A DNA stretch of 64,000 nt, taken from contig NZ_JAGHMH010000020.1 in NCBI RefSeq assembly GCF_017741935.1, positions 1 through 64,000 on the forward strand, read 5' to 3'. The notes below the pieces were generated by a model. That model ran no database searches. It was not told the origin of the DNA and saw nothing but the letters and a program-made list of their open reading frames with translations. Source of the stretch: Rhizobium sp. 16-449-1b. GTDB taxonomy: Bacteria > Pseudomonadota > Alphaproteobacteria > Rhizobiales > Rhizobiaceae. Made by a program: the position numbers and the translations under genes. This document shows positions 16,681-25,859 of the stretch, one piece after another (within the stretch, counting starts at the first letter, position 1; every line of letters starts with the position of its first letter).

Positions 16681-17868
16681 TTAGCGTGAAGCGACGTGAA
16701 TATGATTGATCAGGTGAAAGCTCTCGGGCACCGCAAACGGTATCGCGCTGCCAACAGCCATGTGCACCACCGCCTCAGCCAGCCGGTGCGCGAGGCCGAA
16801 GCTGACCTTGAAGCCACCGGTCAGCGCCAGCAGTCTCTCATGCGCGGGATGCGGACCGATCATCGGGTCGCGGTCGATCGCCTTTGGCCGCAGTCCCGCC
16901 CAACGCTCGATAACGGGCGCATCGCGCAGCAAGGGCACCAGCGTCTGCGCCTTCTCTACCAGCACATCCAGTTGCCCGTCGGTCGCAAAGGGTGCGTCGA
17001 AACGGTTCTCGTTGGTGCTGCCGATCGCGACATGCCCGCCCTCATGCGCCACCACATAAAGCCCATCGCGAAAGATGGTCGGCAGGCCAGGATCGACATC
17101 GGCCTTCAGGAGCGCCGACTGCCCCTTCACCGGCTGGCCAAGCGGCTGCGTCAGCCCCGATGTGTCGCGCGCCAGAAGCGGAAACGACTGGTAGCCGGCA
17201 GCAATAATGCAATGTCCGAAGGCAATCTGCCCGGCATCGGTCTCGGCGATCCCGCGCTCGGCGTCGATGCCGCGAACGGCTGAATTCTCGATGATGCGGA
17301 TATGTCTGGCGCGGCGGAGAAAGGCTGCGAGCACAGCCGTTAGCGAACGTGGCGCCACCCGGCCCGCCAGCGTGTCATGCACGAAGCCGCCCTCCATACC
17401 GGAAGCGTCCGGCCAGCCGGATACTGCGGGCGTATCGATCACATTCCAATGGAAACGGCGCTCGCCGGCATGCCAATGGCTGTCGGCATCGGCGGAATGT
17501 CCGAGCGCGATATCGCGCAGATGCGGCTTGGGCAGCGGGATCAGGCGGCCGGAGCGGCGGTAGCCGGTCGACAGGCCCGTCTCGACCTCCAGCCGCGCCA
17601 CCTCGGCCTCCAGCGCTACCAGCGCATCGAACTGAAACTGCTTCTTCGGGTTCCATTTGTCCGGCATATGCGGCATCAGCGCGCCGAGCAGGCCACCGCT
17701 CGCCCCGCCGCCGAACGAGCCGGCATCGATCAGCACCGCGTCGATCCCCATGCGCTCGGCGTGAACGGCCGCCCAGAGCCCCATGATGCCGCCGCCGACG
17801 ATCAACAGTTGAGTGGACGATTGACCCGAGGGCAAGGCCGGACTATCGGCTGTTGACATGACAGACAT
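16681..17868 (-). CDS. FAD-dependent oxidoreductase, DAO family (MnmC1-like)
   Basis: 395 aa from ATG 17868; an internal start at 17859 would lose three residues. A DAO-type FAD-binding motif is at the N-terminus (LLIVGGGIMGLWAAVHAERMG), then GGGASGGLLGALMPHMPDKW, which resembles the G-A-S-G-N-x-Q-G-A-L block of the MnmC oxidoreductase domain, and GGFKVSFGLAHRLAE near the C-terminus. In E. coli this domain (removing the carboxymethyl group from cmnm5U in tRNA) is fused to the methyltransferase found here next door. The overlapping head-to-head position with mnmD supports that role, but a different amine substrate cannot be excluded. Confidence 0.7.
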   Translation of the reverse strand: MSVMSTADSPALPSGQSSTQLLIVGGGIMGLWAAVHAERMGIDAVLIDAGSFGGGASGGLLGALMPHMPDKWNPKKQFQFDALVALEAEVARLEVETGLSTGYRRSGRLIPLPKPHLRDIALGHSADADSHWHAGERRFHWNVIDTPAVSGWPDASGMEGGFVHDTLAGRVAPRSLTAVLAAFLRRARHIRIIENSAVRGIDAERGIAETDAGQIAFGHCIIAAGYQSFPLLARDTSGLTQPLGQPVKGQSALLKADVDPGLPTIFRDGLYVVAHEGGHVAIGSTNENRFDAPFATDGQLDVLVEKAQTLVPLLRDAPVIERWAGLRPKAIDRDPMIGPHPAHERLLALTGGFKVSFGLAHRLAEAVVHMAVGSAIPFAVPESFHLINHIHVASR

Positions 17869-18598
17869 CGATCCCGATCAGATTAATTTGGCACAGGCTG
17901 AGATGGCGAACCGGCCGCTTGAATGGCGCGACGGCGATATGCCCTATTCGCCGGCCTTTGGCGACCATTTTTATTGCCAGACCGACGGCCGCCTCGAATG
18001 CGGCCATGTCTTCCTCGCCGGAAACGGCCTGCCCGAGCGATGGACCGGGGCGCAAAGCTTCCTGATCGGCGAGCTGGGCTTCGGCACCGGCCTGAACTTC
18101 GCCGAGACCTTCAGGAACTGGAAGCTGAGGCGTGCGGAAGGACAGCATCTGCACTTCATGTCCTTCGAGCTCTACCCGATGCGGCGCGACGAGATCGACC
18201 GCGCGCTGTCGCATTGGCCGGAGATCGACGCCGAGCGCATCGCGCTCACCGCTGCTTGGCCGGATCAGCCGGAGGGCACCGTGTCCTTGAAGCTCGACGA
18301 GCAGACCACACTCAGCGTCGTCTGCGGCCGGGCGCTCGATGGGGTGGCAGCAGGCGAAGCGGGTTTCGATGCCTGGTATCTGGATGGCTTCGCACCATCG
18401 CGCAATGCCGACATGTGGTCGCAGGAACTGATGACGCTCGTCTGTGAGAAGACGGTCCCGGGCGGCACCTTCGCCACCTACGCAGCGGCCGGTTTCGTCC
18501 GGCGCAATCTGGGCGCCGCGGGCTTTTTGGTCGAGCGTCGTCCGGGCTTTGCGGGCAAGCGCGAAATGCTCTGCGGCGTCAAGCGCGCCGAGGGCTAG
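17858..18598 (+). CDS. mnmD: tRNA 5-methylaminomethyl-2-thiouridine methyltransferase MnmD
   Basis: 246 aa. It methylates nm5(s2)U34 of tRNAs using S-adenosylmethionine. Key features are the PYSPAFGDHFYCQTDGRLECGHVFLAGNGLP start, the SAM site IGELGFGTGLNFAETF near residue 65, and the DAWYLDGFAPSRNADMWSQELM block. It corresponds to the N-terminal half of E. coli MnmC, here as a separate protein. Its ATG (17858) overlaps the start region of the divergent FAD oxidoreductase, so both initiation sites lie within about 12 bp of shared DNA. Confidence 0.9.
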   Translation: MTDIDPDQINLAQAEMANRPLEWRDGDMPYSPAFGDHFYCQTDGRLECGHVFLAGNGLPERWTGAQSFLIGELGFGTGLNFAETFRNWKLRRAEGQHLHFMSFELYPMRRDEIDRALSHWPEIDAERIALTAAWPDQPEGTVSLKLDEQTTLSVVCGRALDGVAAGEAGFDAWYLDGFAPSRNADMWSQELMTLVCEKTVPGGTFATYAAAGFVRRNLGAAGFLVERRPGFAGKREMLCGVKRAEG

Positions 18599-18611
18599 GT
18601 CGACATCCGGA

Positions 18612-21600
18612 TCAGCTCAGCGAAATCCCGCTCGCGCGGCCTTCCTTGCCGAGCCAGAGCGCGATCTTCTCTTCCAGCAGTTCTGGGCTGATCGGCTTGG
18701 CCATGTAGTCGTCCATGCCGGCGTCGAGGCAAAGATCGCGGTCGGCGTCGAGCGCGTGCGCCGTGACACCGATGATCGGCACCCGGTGCCCCTGGCCGCG
18801 TTCAAGCTCGCGGATGCGCCGCGCCGCGTCGTGGCCGTTCATGACGGGCATCGACACATCCATCATGATGATGCGCGGCGTATAGGCTTCCCAGGCCTCG
18901 ACAGCCTCCTCGCCATTCTTGACGACGAGGAAGTTCAGCCCCGTCGCCTGCAATATCTGCGTGAAGACGATCTGGTTGACTTCATTGTCCTCGGCGACGA
19001 GCACATCGATGAAGGATGGCGGGGCTCTTTCGCTGAGCGGTTCCGGCAATAATTCGGGTTCGAGCGGCGGCGCCTCGATGACGGGGCGCAGCGTCGGCGC
19101 CAGCCTGATCCGGTTGGTCCGCACCACATCGACGATCGTATTGCGCAAAACGTTGGCCCGGGCCGGCTTCATCAGATGCGCCTGGCCGTTCAGCGCCGCG
19201 AATTCCTTCTCGGTGCCCGAAATATCCATCGAGGTCAGGAATACGATCGGCAGGTCGGCGAAGCGTTCGTCGGCGCGCAGCAGGCGGGCGATATCGGCGC
19301 CGTTCATGCCGGGGATCTGGTAGTCGAGCACCAGCGCATCGATCGAAACGCCGAGCGCGAAGGCTTCCTCGAGAATGGCGAGCCCCTCGACGCCGTCTTC
19401 GGCGGCCGCGCCATCGAAGCCCCATTGCGTGAGCTGCTCGGTGAGAATCTGGCGGTTGACGGCGTTGTCGTCGATGACAAGCACGCGCGCGCCGCGCACA
19501 TTGACCGGCAGCGGCCGCGGCTCGGCCCGCTTGGCGCCGATTGTAAACGGCAGGGTGACGGTAAAGACTGAGCCCTCGCCGACAGCGCTGTCGACCTCGA
19601 TATAGCCGCCGAAGAGATCGACGAGACCCGCCGTGATCGCCAGCCCAAGCCCGGTGCCTTCATGACGCCGCGTCGATGAGGAATCGATCTGCGAGAACTT
19701 GCCGAAGATCTGGTCGAGCCGGTCCTTCGGCATGCCGATCCCGGTATCCTCGATGCGCAGCGTCGCCATGATCTCATCGGCCGCACCCGCGACATAGCCG
19801 AGCTCGACCAGCACATGGCCCCTCTCGGTGAACTTGACGGCATTGCCGACAAGATTGGTAACGATCTGGCGAAAACGCCCGGCATCGCCGATGATCGCCG
19901 CAGGCATATCAGGCATGACGCGTACCAGAAGCTCGATGCTCTTTTCCGCCGCCAGCGACGACAACAGCGTCACCACGTCCTCGACGGCCTCGATCGGGTC
20001 GAAGGTCACTCGCCGCAGCGTCATCTGCCCGGAATCGATCTTCGAGAAGTCGAGAATATCGTTGATGATGGTCATCAGCGCATTGCCGGACTTGGTGATG
20101 ATATCGACGAAGGTCTTCTGGCGCGTATCGAGATTGGTCTTCGACAGCAGCTCCGCCATGCCGAGAACGCCATTCATCGGCGTGCGGATTTCATGGCTCA
20201 TATTGGCGAGGAACTCCGACTTCACCCGGTCAGCGACCTCGGCGCGTTCAAGCAGGCTTTCCAGATCGCCTTCGCGGATCTTCATCGCCGAAATGTCGGT
20301 AAACAGCACCACCCAATGCCGGCGGGCGCTGACCATGACGTCCATTTGCACCCAGCGGCCATCGGGCACGCGAAACAGATGCGACGCCGGCTGGCCGTCG
20401 GCAAGCGCCTGGCCGATATCGTTGAGCAGGTGGTTGGCATCCTCCGGGAAATCACCGCGCTTGGCGCAGAAGGCCAGCATCTCGCGCCAGTTGCGCCCGA
20501 CCGCGACGTTCTCGCAGGCAAGATCAAGCATCCCCGCCAGCGCATCGTTGCTGAGCAGGATTTCGCCATCCTGCAGCACAAGCAGCCCCTGCGACATCGC
20601 ATGCGTCGCGTCACCCATCAGCTCGCCGAGGTTTTCGAGTTCCTCGCGGGCGGCATGGATTTCGCGCTCATGCAGTCGCACGGCCGAGACATCGGCATAG
20701 GTGAGCAGGATGCGGTCGGTGGAGATCTTGCGGCTGTCGACGAGGAGAAACTTGTCGCCCCAGTTGATCTCGGCCGCCGCCGGCTGGTCGGAGCGGAACT
20801 GATCGGTGCGCCGCGCCAGTATCTCCTCGGCCGTGACGCCGGGTGGATAGCGTCCCAGCGTATGATTGTATTCGACGAGCTCGGCAAAACCCTTGCCGTC
20901 GAACAGGCCCTCGGGCAGCTCCGAGATCGTATAGAAAGCGTGGTTGCCGTAGCGGATCGTCAGATCGCTCTCGAGGATGAGAACGCCGACCGGCAGCGAA
21001 TTCAGCACGCGCGCCATGTCGCGATGAAGAATTTCGGTATGGGCCTGCGCGGCGATGAGCGCGCTTTCGCGCTCCTTCAGCAAGGACACATCCGAGAAGG
21101 ACCCGACCGTATAGTGCCGGCCGTCGTCGCCATTGATCCGGTTGATCTGCGCAAGGATCGGATAGACCCCGCCCTTGGCGCCAGGAACCAGGCTCTCGAT
21201 ATCGCGCGCCTCGCCCTTGGCCAGCGCCTGCACATGGCCGCGGCTCACCATGTCGCCGGCCGCCTTGCCGAACATCTCGCGCTCGGTCTTGCCCAGCGCC
21301 TCGGTGCGCGGCAGGCCTGTCAGCTGTTCGTAAGATGCGTTGGCATAAACCAGCCGGTGATCCTCGTCGCGCACGAAGGCGGCAACCGGAAGCGCCTCGA
21401 TCACATCGCGCAGGAAATCGATATCCGTGCTGATTTCACCGAGCACCCGCGCCGCCGGCCATTTCGGCCGCGCCGCCTTGCGTGCTTCTTCGAACATGCC
21501 GAGCACATAGATCCGTTCGTCCGACAGCGCGAAGCTCTCGATCCGCACGCGGTCATGCAGATCACCCGTCGCGTCGAAGCAGAGCGCGCTTTCCTCGCTG

Positions 21601-21863
21601 CCGAACACCAGCGCGCGCCGCTCCTTGTCCTCGCGGTCCTGCTCGTCGGGGCGGTCGAACAGCTCGCGGCTGCGGCGGCCGATGAAATCGGAAATCTCCT
21701 TGCCGAAGAAATCCGCATAGGCCTGGTTGACCGCGACATAGCGCAGCTCGCTGTTCTTGACATAGGCAGGGTTGTCCAGATCCGCGATCCGGCGGCATGC
21801 CAGTTCGAGAATGTCCCCGTTCGGTCCCAAAAACACCTGCTCCACCATGAAAACACTAGGCAA
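18612..21863 (-). CDS. PAS-containing hybrid sensor histidine kinase with two receiver domains
   Basis: 1083 aa; a second in-frame ATG at 21848 could be the true start. Domains in order: four PAS-like sensor modules over about residues 20-530, a HisKA dimerisation domain with the phospho-His in FLANMSHEIRTPMNGVLG (near residue 560), an HATPase_c domain with EDTGIGMPKDRL and GTGLGLAIT, then two receiver domains (DDNAVNRQ with the acceptor Asp in LVLDYQIPGM, and EDNEVNQIV with MMDVSMPVMNG). No membrane segment is visible, so it senses a cytoplasmic signal. No output regulator is adjacent. It converges on mnmD 13 bp away. Confidence 0.9.
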   Translation of the reverse strand: MPSVFMVEQVFLGPNGDILELACRRIADLDNPAYVKNSELRYVAVNQAYADFFGKEISDFIGRRSRELFDRPDEQDREDKERRALVFGSEESALCFDATGDLHDRVRIESFALSDERIYVLGMFEEARKAARPKWPAARVLGEISTDIDFLRDVIEALPVAAFVRDEDHRLVYANASYEQLTGLPRTEALGKTEREMFGKAAGDMVSRGHVQALAKGEARDIESLVPGAKGGVYPILAQINRINGDDGRHYTVGSFSDVSLLKERESALIAAQAHTEILHRDMARVLNSLPVGVLILESDLTIRYGNHAFYTISELPEGLFDGKGFAELVEYNHTLGRYPPGVTAEEILARRTDQFRSDQPAAAEINWGDKFLLVDSRKISTDRILLTYADVSAVRLHEREIHAAREELENLGELMGDATHAMSQGLLVLQDGEILLSNDALAGMLDLACENVAVGRNWREMLAFCAKRGDFPEDANHLLNDIGQALADGQPASHLFRVPDGRWVQMDVMVSARRHWVVLFTDISAMKIREGDLESLLERAEVADRVKSEFLANMSHEIRTPMNGVLGMAELLSKTNLDTRQKTFVDIITKSGNALMTIINDILDFSKIDSGQMTLRRVTFDPIEAVEDVVTLLSSLAAEKSIELLVRVMPDMPAAIIGDAGRFRQIVTNLVGNAVKFTERGHVLVELGYVAGAADEIMATLRIEDTGIGMPKDRLDQIFGKFSQIDSSSTRRHEGTGLGLAITAGLVDLFGGYIEVDSAVGEGSVFTVTLPFTIGAKRAEPRPLPVNVRGARVLVIDDNAVNRQILTEQLTQWGFDGAAAEDGVEGLAILEEAFALGVSIDALVLDYQIPGMNGADIARLLRADERFADLPIVFLTSMDISGTEKEFAALNGQAHLMKPARANVLRNTIVDVVRTNRIRLAPTLRPVIEAPPLEPELLPEPLSERAPPSFIDVLVAEDNEVNQIVFTQILQATGLNFLVVKNGEEAVEAWEAYTPRIIMMDVSMPVMNGHDAARRIRELERGQGHRVPIIGVTAHALDADRDLCLDAGMDDYMAKPISPELLEEKIALWLGKEGRASGISLS

Positions 21864-22109
21864 ATTGCTACGTCATCGACCATAGCCGAGAGGCGTTTAA
21901 CAACGAATTAACCATGACCCGGCCAACCAAAAATAACGCTGCAGATTGAGAAGAGTAGAAGAAAAGCATGCGTGGTTGCAGCGGCTGATGCTCCTGTCAT
22001 CGCCAAGCAAAACCTCGAAAAGCGTGTTAAAATCGCTGCCATTTCTTGAGGCCGCCGCGATCCTCTGTTGCCGGCCTCAAGAACAACTCTTCCGCTATAG
22101 GAGGCGAAC

Positions 22110-22481
22110 ATGTCCGTACTTCATAAAAGCATGGCAACCGGCTCTATCCTGCTCACGCTGACAGTGGCGACGCTGACACCGGCCTCGCCGGCGGTGGCGC
22201 ATGAGCATTACGCCTGGGGCGGTGCCGCGGCCGGCTTCGTCGGCGGGGTGCTGCTGTCGCAGGCGCTGCGCCCCTACCCCTACACATATGGCTATCCCGA
22301 CGGCTACGGTTACCCCTATGCCTATGGCTATCGCTACGGATATCCCTATCGGGCATACCGGCCCTACCGCGCCTATCCGGTCTATCGCACGCATTACGTC
22401 CAGCCCTACCGCACCTGCCATCTCGAATGGCGGCGCAACGGATGGGGCGAAGCCTACCGCGTTCGCGTCTGCCCGTACTGA
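22110..22481 (+). CDS. Secreted Tyr/Pro/Gly-rich protein of unknown function
   Basis: 123 aa, with a perfect AGGAGG before the ATG. A signal peptide ends at about residue 30 (LTVATLTPASPAVA). After a short Gly/Ala-rich hydrophobic stretch (WGGAAAGFVGGVLLSQAL) come repeated Y-G-Y-P and Y-R-x-Y units over about 60 residues, then a conserved-looking end (CHLEWRRNGWGEAYRVRVC) with two Cys. Similar short Tyr-rich exported proteins are common in rhizobia; their role is not known. Confidence 0.75.
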   Translation: MSVLHKSMATGSILLTLTVATLTPASPAVAHEHYAWGGAAAGFVGGVLLSQALRPYPYTYGYPDGYGYPYAYGYRYGYPYRAYRPYRAYPVYRTHYVQPYRTCHLEWRRNGWGEAYRVRVCPY

Positions 22482-22835
22482 CATTTTAGCCGATCGCCCG
22501 ACCACGGCGCGCGATACGCCTCCTGCGCCGTGGCCCCGCACGGCCTTTTGCGCTCCTCCCCTTGACTTTCCGGCGGAACTAGACCAAATGCAGGCCAGCT
22601 TTCACCTTCCGGCCGCCGCGTGAGCGTGCCCCTGCCAGCAAATAGGATGCAGGAAGAAGGACAAAAGCGCATTTCGAATGGACCGCATCCCAAGGGACGC
22701 GGCAGAAGCGCTGGAAAGCTTTTTCCAACAAGACAAGTTCCCACTTCACGCGGGGTGCTTGACGCCAGAGTAACACCGGACCGCACCCCCGCGTTCCGGC
22801 GATTTTGTTTTGGCGCGCCCTAAAAAGGTTATGAC
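22482..22835. other. 354-bp gap before rhlE
   Basis: No convincing gene was found on either strand; the open frames here overlap in several frames without ribosome-binding sites. It probably holds the promoter and leader of the helicase gene, but no promoter or riboswitch could be defined by eye. Confidence 0.5.
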
Positions 22836-24533
22836 TTGACCAATTTTGAATCGCTTGGTGTCTCCAAGCCGATCGTCGCCACACTTTTCCAGCTCGGCAT
22901 CGAAAAGCCGACCCCCATCCAGGAAAAGGCGATCCCGCTTCTTCTCGAAGGCCGCGACCTGATCGGCCTTGCCCAAACCGGCACCGGCAAGACGGCCGCA
23001 TTCGGCCTGCCGCTGATCGAAAAGCTGATCCCGGAAGAACGCCGCCCCGACAATCGTACCACCCGTACGCTGATCCTGGCGCCGACCCGCGAACTGGTGA
23101 ACCAGATCGCCCAGAACCTGAAGAACTTCCTGCGCAAGTCGCATCTGCGCATCAACGTCGTCGTTGGCGGCGTATCGATCAACAAGCAGCAGCTGCAGCT
23201 TGAAAAGGGCACCGACATCCTGGTCGCCACCCCCGGCCGCCTGCTCGATCTCGTTGCCCGTCGCGCCATCGGCCTCACCGCCGTGCGCTACCTCGTGCTC
23301 GACGAAGCCGACCAGATGCTCGACCTCGGCTTCGTGCATGACCTGCGCAAGATCTCCAAGATGGTGCCGAAGCGTCGCCAGACGATGCTCTTCTCCGCCA
23401 CCATGCCGAAGGCGATCGCCGATCTCGCCGCCGACTTCCTGACCGATCCGGTCAAGGTCGAAGTGACGCCTCCGGGCAAGGCTGCCGACAAGGTCGAGCA
23501 GTATGTTCACTTCGTCAACGGCAAGAACGACAAGACCGACCTCCTGAAGAAGTCGCTCTCCGAGAACCCTGATGGCCGCGCCATCGTCTTCCTGCGCACC
23601 AAGCATGGCGCCGAGAAGCTGATGAAGCATCTCGAGCACGTCGGCTATTCCGTCGCCTCGATCCACGGCAACAAGAGCCAGGGTCAGCGCGAGCGCGCGC
23701 TGAAGGCCTTCAAGGACGGCGATATCAAGACGCTGATCGCGACCGACGTCGCGGCGCGCGGCATCGACATCCCGGCTGTCAGCCACGTCTACAACTACGA
23801 TCTGCCTGAAGTGCCCGACGCCTACGTCCACCGTATCGGCCGTACGGCCCGCGCCGGCCGCGATGGTATCGCCATCGCTTTCTGCGCACCGGACGAGACC
23901 CGTCTGCTGCGCGATATCGAGCGCCTGATGAACATCTCGATCGCGGTTGCCTCTGGCGAAGCCCCGGCCAACATGAACGCGGCGCCGAAGCGCGGCAGCG
24001 GCAATGGCCACCGTGGTCAGGGCCAGGGTCGCGGCGGTGAAGGTCGTGGTGGTGAAGGCCGTGGCAACGCCCGTGCCGGTCGCCCCGAGCGCCGTCGGCG
24101 CCCGGAAGCTGGTGACGAAGTCCGCGCCAACGAGGAACGCCGCGAGCGTCGTCCCCGTCCGGAACGCCAAACCCAGCGCAACGAGGATTTCCGCGGCCAG
24201 CGTCGCGGCGAAGTCGCGCCGGTCACGGCAGGCCCTGACAACGATCTCGCCTCGACCTCGGATTTCCGTGGCGCAGGCCAGGCCCGCAAGCAGCAGCGCC
24301 CGCAGCACGGCAACCACGCACACGGCGACGCCAACCGTCATCAGCCCGGCGGCGGCGCCCGCAATGCCCCCCGCAACGGCCAGGGTCGTCCGGCCCGCAA
24401 GCATGGCGAAGACCGTGGCGCACAGCAGAATGCCGGTGGCGAACGTGGTGAACGTCGCGAAGGCAACGGCGGCAACCGCCGCGGCGGCCCCTCGCGCGGC
24501 GGCAATGGCGGCCAGCGTCGCGAACGCGCGTAA
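22836..24533 (+). CDS. rhlE: DEAD-box ATP-dependent RNA helicase, RhlE type
   Basis: 565 aa with a TTG start at 22836; the nearby ATG at 22831 runs into TGA after two codons, and AAGG precedes the TTG. All helicase motifs are present: AQTGTGKT near residue 48, APTRELV, TPGRLLD, LDEADQMLDLGF, FSATMP, then HRIGRTARAGR in the second RecA domain. From about residue 375 a basic Gly/Arg/Asn/Gln-rich tail without structure follows, typical of RhlE and used for RNA binding. It unwinds structured RNA, for example in ribosome assembly and cold adaptation. A strong terminator follows. Confidence 0.92.
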   Translation: MTNFESLGVSKPIVATLFQLGIEKPTPIQEKAIPLLLEGRDLIGLAQTGTGKTAAFGLPLIEKLIPEERRPDNRTTRTLILAPTRELVNQIAQNLKNFLRKSHLRINVVVGGVSINKQQLQLEKGTDILVATPGRLLDLVARRAIGLTAVRYLVLDEADQMLDLGFVHDLRKISKMVPKRRQTMLFSATMPKAIADLAADFLTDPVKVEVTPPGKAADKVEQYVHFVNGKNDKTDLLKKSLSENPDGRAIVFLRTKHGAEKLMKHLEHVGYSVASIHGNKSQGQRERALKAFKDGDIKTLIATDVAARGIDIPAVSHVYNYDLPEVPDAYVHRIGRTARAGRDGIAIAFCAPDETRLLRDIERLMNISIAVASGEAPANMNAAPKRGSGNGHRGQGQGRGGEGRGGEGRGNARAGRPERRRRPEAGDEVRANEERRERRPRPERQTQRNEDFRGQRRGEVAPVTAGPDNDLASTSDFRGAGQARKQQRPQHGNHAHGDANRHQPGGGARNAPRNGQGRPARKHGEDRGAQQNAGGERGERREGNGGNRRGGPSRGGNGGQRRERA

Positions 24534-24556
24534 GGTTTAGACGCGATTGAACAACG

Positions 24557-24585
24557 AACGGCGGGAGAGATCCCGCCGTTTTTTA
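24557..24585 (+). terminator. Rho-independent terminator of rhlE
   Basis: A perfect 10-bp stem, AACGGCGGGA with TCCCGCCGTT, encloses a GAGA loop and is followed by TTTTATT. It begins 24 bp after the rhlE stop. On the other strand the run of A before the stem could also end the converging DMT transporter transcript. Confidence 0.93.
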
Positions 24586-24604
24586 TTGTGCCTACCCGCT
24601 GAGC

Positions 24605-25504
24605 TTACTGCGCCTGCTCGCGCAGCGGCGCAGCCGCCTGCCGGTTGGTCAGATAGACGCCGGTGACGACCACGATGGCGCCGATAATGAGCGGCAGGGT
24701 CAGCGGTTCGCCGAAGGCGATGAAGGCCTCCAGCGCCACCGTCGGCGGCATCAGATAGATCAGCGATGCCGCGCGCGACACCTGCCCGCGCCGGATCAGA
24801 TAGAGAAGCAGCCCGACGCCACCCATCGACAGGCCGAAGACCGACCATACGAGGGCCGCGACCGCCGTTGCCGAGCCATCGAAATGCATACGCTCGAAGC
24901 TGAGCATCAACGGCACGCTGACGATGAGTGCGCCGAGATATTGCAGCGTCGCGATGGCAGGCAGATTGCCGGCCTGCAGGTGTTTCTTCTGGTAGAGCGT
25001 TCCATAGGTGACCGAAGCCATCGCCAAGAGGTTGATCGCGAGCGGCACGAGGGCATGGGCGAGATTGGCGTTGGCGGGATCGAAGAGCTTCGGCGAGATC
25101 GCGATGGCGATCCCCACGAAGCCGAGCGCGAGCCCGGCCTTCTGCACCGGCTGCAGCCTTTCGCCGATCAGCAGCGGTGCGGCCATCGCCGTCAACAACG
25201 GCTGCAGCGCCGCGATGATGCCGGAGATGCCGGCCGGCACGCCATTGGCGATCGCCCACCACAGGCCGCCGAGATAAAAACCGTGCAGGAACAGCCCCGA
25301 ATAGATCGCTTTCCACATGACCGCCCTACCGGGCCACTGAACCCTGAGCACGAGACAGAGCGCCAGGAAGGCCAGCGCCGACAGCGCGAAGCGAATGGCG
25401 AGAAAGGTGAAGGGCTCGGAATGGATGGCCGCGTACTTCGCCACCACCCAGCCGGTGGACCAGAGAAGAACGAAGATGGCGGGTGCGAGGCGATCGAGCG
25501 ACAT
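24605..25504 (-). CDS. EamA/DMT-family membrane transporter
   Basis: 299 aa with about ten hydrophobic segments in two repeated halves, the usual drug/metabolite transporter plan. The first half has LLWSTGWVVAKYAAIHSEPFTFLAIRF, where R and F positions are conserved in EamA proteins, and the second half repeats with a QYLGALIVSVPLM region and ALEAFIAFGEPLTLPLIIGAIVVVTGVYL. It is an inner-membrane exporter or importer of unknown small metabolites. It stands alone and ends close to the rhlE terminator. Confidence 0.85.
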   Translation of the reverse strand: MSLDRLAPAIFVLLWSTGWVVAKYAAIHSEPFTFLAIRFALSALAFLALCLVLRVQWPGRAVMWKAIYSGLFLHGFYLGGLWWAIANGVPAGISGIIAALQPLLTAMAAPLLIGERLQPVQKAGLALGFVGIAIAISPKLFDPANANLAHALVPLAINLLAMASVTYGTLYQKKHLQAGNLPAIATLQYLGALIVSVPLMLSFERMHFDGSATAVAALVWSVFGLSMGGVGLLLYLIRRGQVSRAASLIYLMPPTVALEAFIAFGEPLTLPLIIGAIVVVTGVYLTNRQAAAPLREQAQ

Positions 25505-25859
25505 GGGCGGCCTTGGAAAACGGAAATGGGCCGAGATAGCCGCTGCGGGTGCCGGCAGTCAAAGGCGAAGCGTTGATGCTTATTGTAAGTTTCATTGAAG
25601 CCGCCGAAAAATCGCTCAGACATCTCGATCGCCCGAAAATGAATCGCGCCGCGCGTGGAAAATATTCACATGCTCATGTTTTAAGCGACGAGATACAATT
25701 GCTCTTTGTCGCCCCGGCGCTACCTTCCCGGAAATGCTCAGTTTTTCGGCTCTTTCGGCCGATCGTTACGATTTTAGGAATCTTCCGTTTGAACTGAGCA
25801 TGGTTCTTGCATTGCTTTCTCCGTTGTACTCAAATGAAGAAAAAAGGGGAGCCACACCT
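25505..25859. other. 355-bp divergent intergenic region
   Basis: It separates the DMT transporter from the ATP-grasp gene. The DNA from about 25600 is more AT-rich than its neighbours. Open frames that extend the ATP-grasp gene upstream to 25734 do not look like the family's N-terminus. Promoters for both units should be here; none could be defined. Confidence 0.5.

Noticed and set aside
19815-21911. 698-aa open frame on the plus strand opposite the histidine kinase gene
   Set aside because: It is a GC-rich shadow frame, rich in Arg, His and Ala with no domain. The minus-strand frame has full HisKA, ATPase and receiver motifs.
22746-24404. 552-aa minus-strand open frame opposite rhlE
   Set aside because: Antisense shadow. 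Its Ala/Gly/Arg low complexity mirrors the Gly/Arg tail of the helicase.
24000-24530. Repetitive DNA that might be a CRISPR or tandem repeat array
   Set aside because: The repeats are codons of the Gly/Arg/Asn-rich RhlE tail; no regular repeat-spacer pattern exists.
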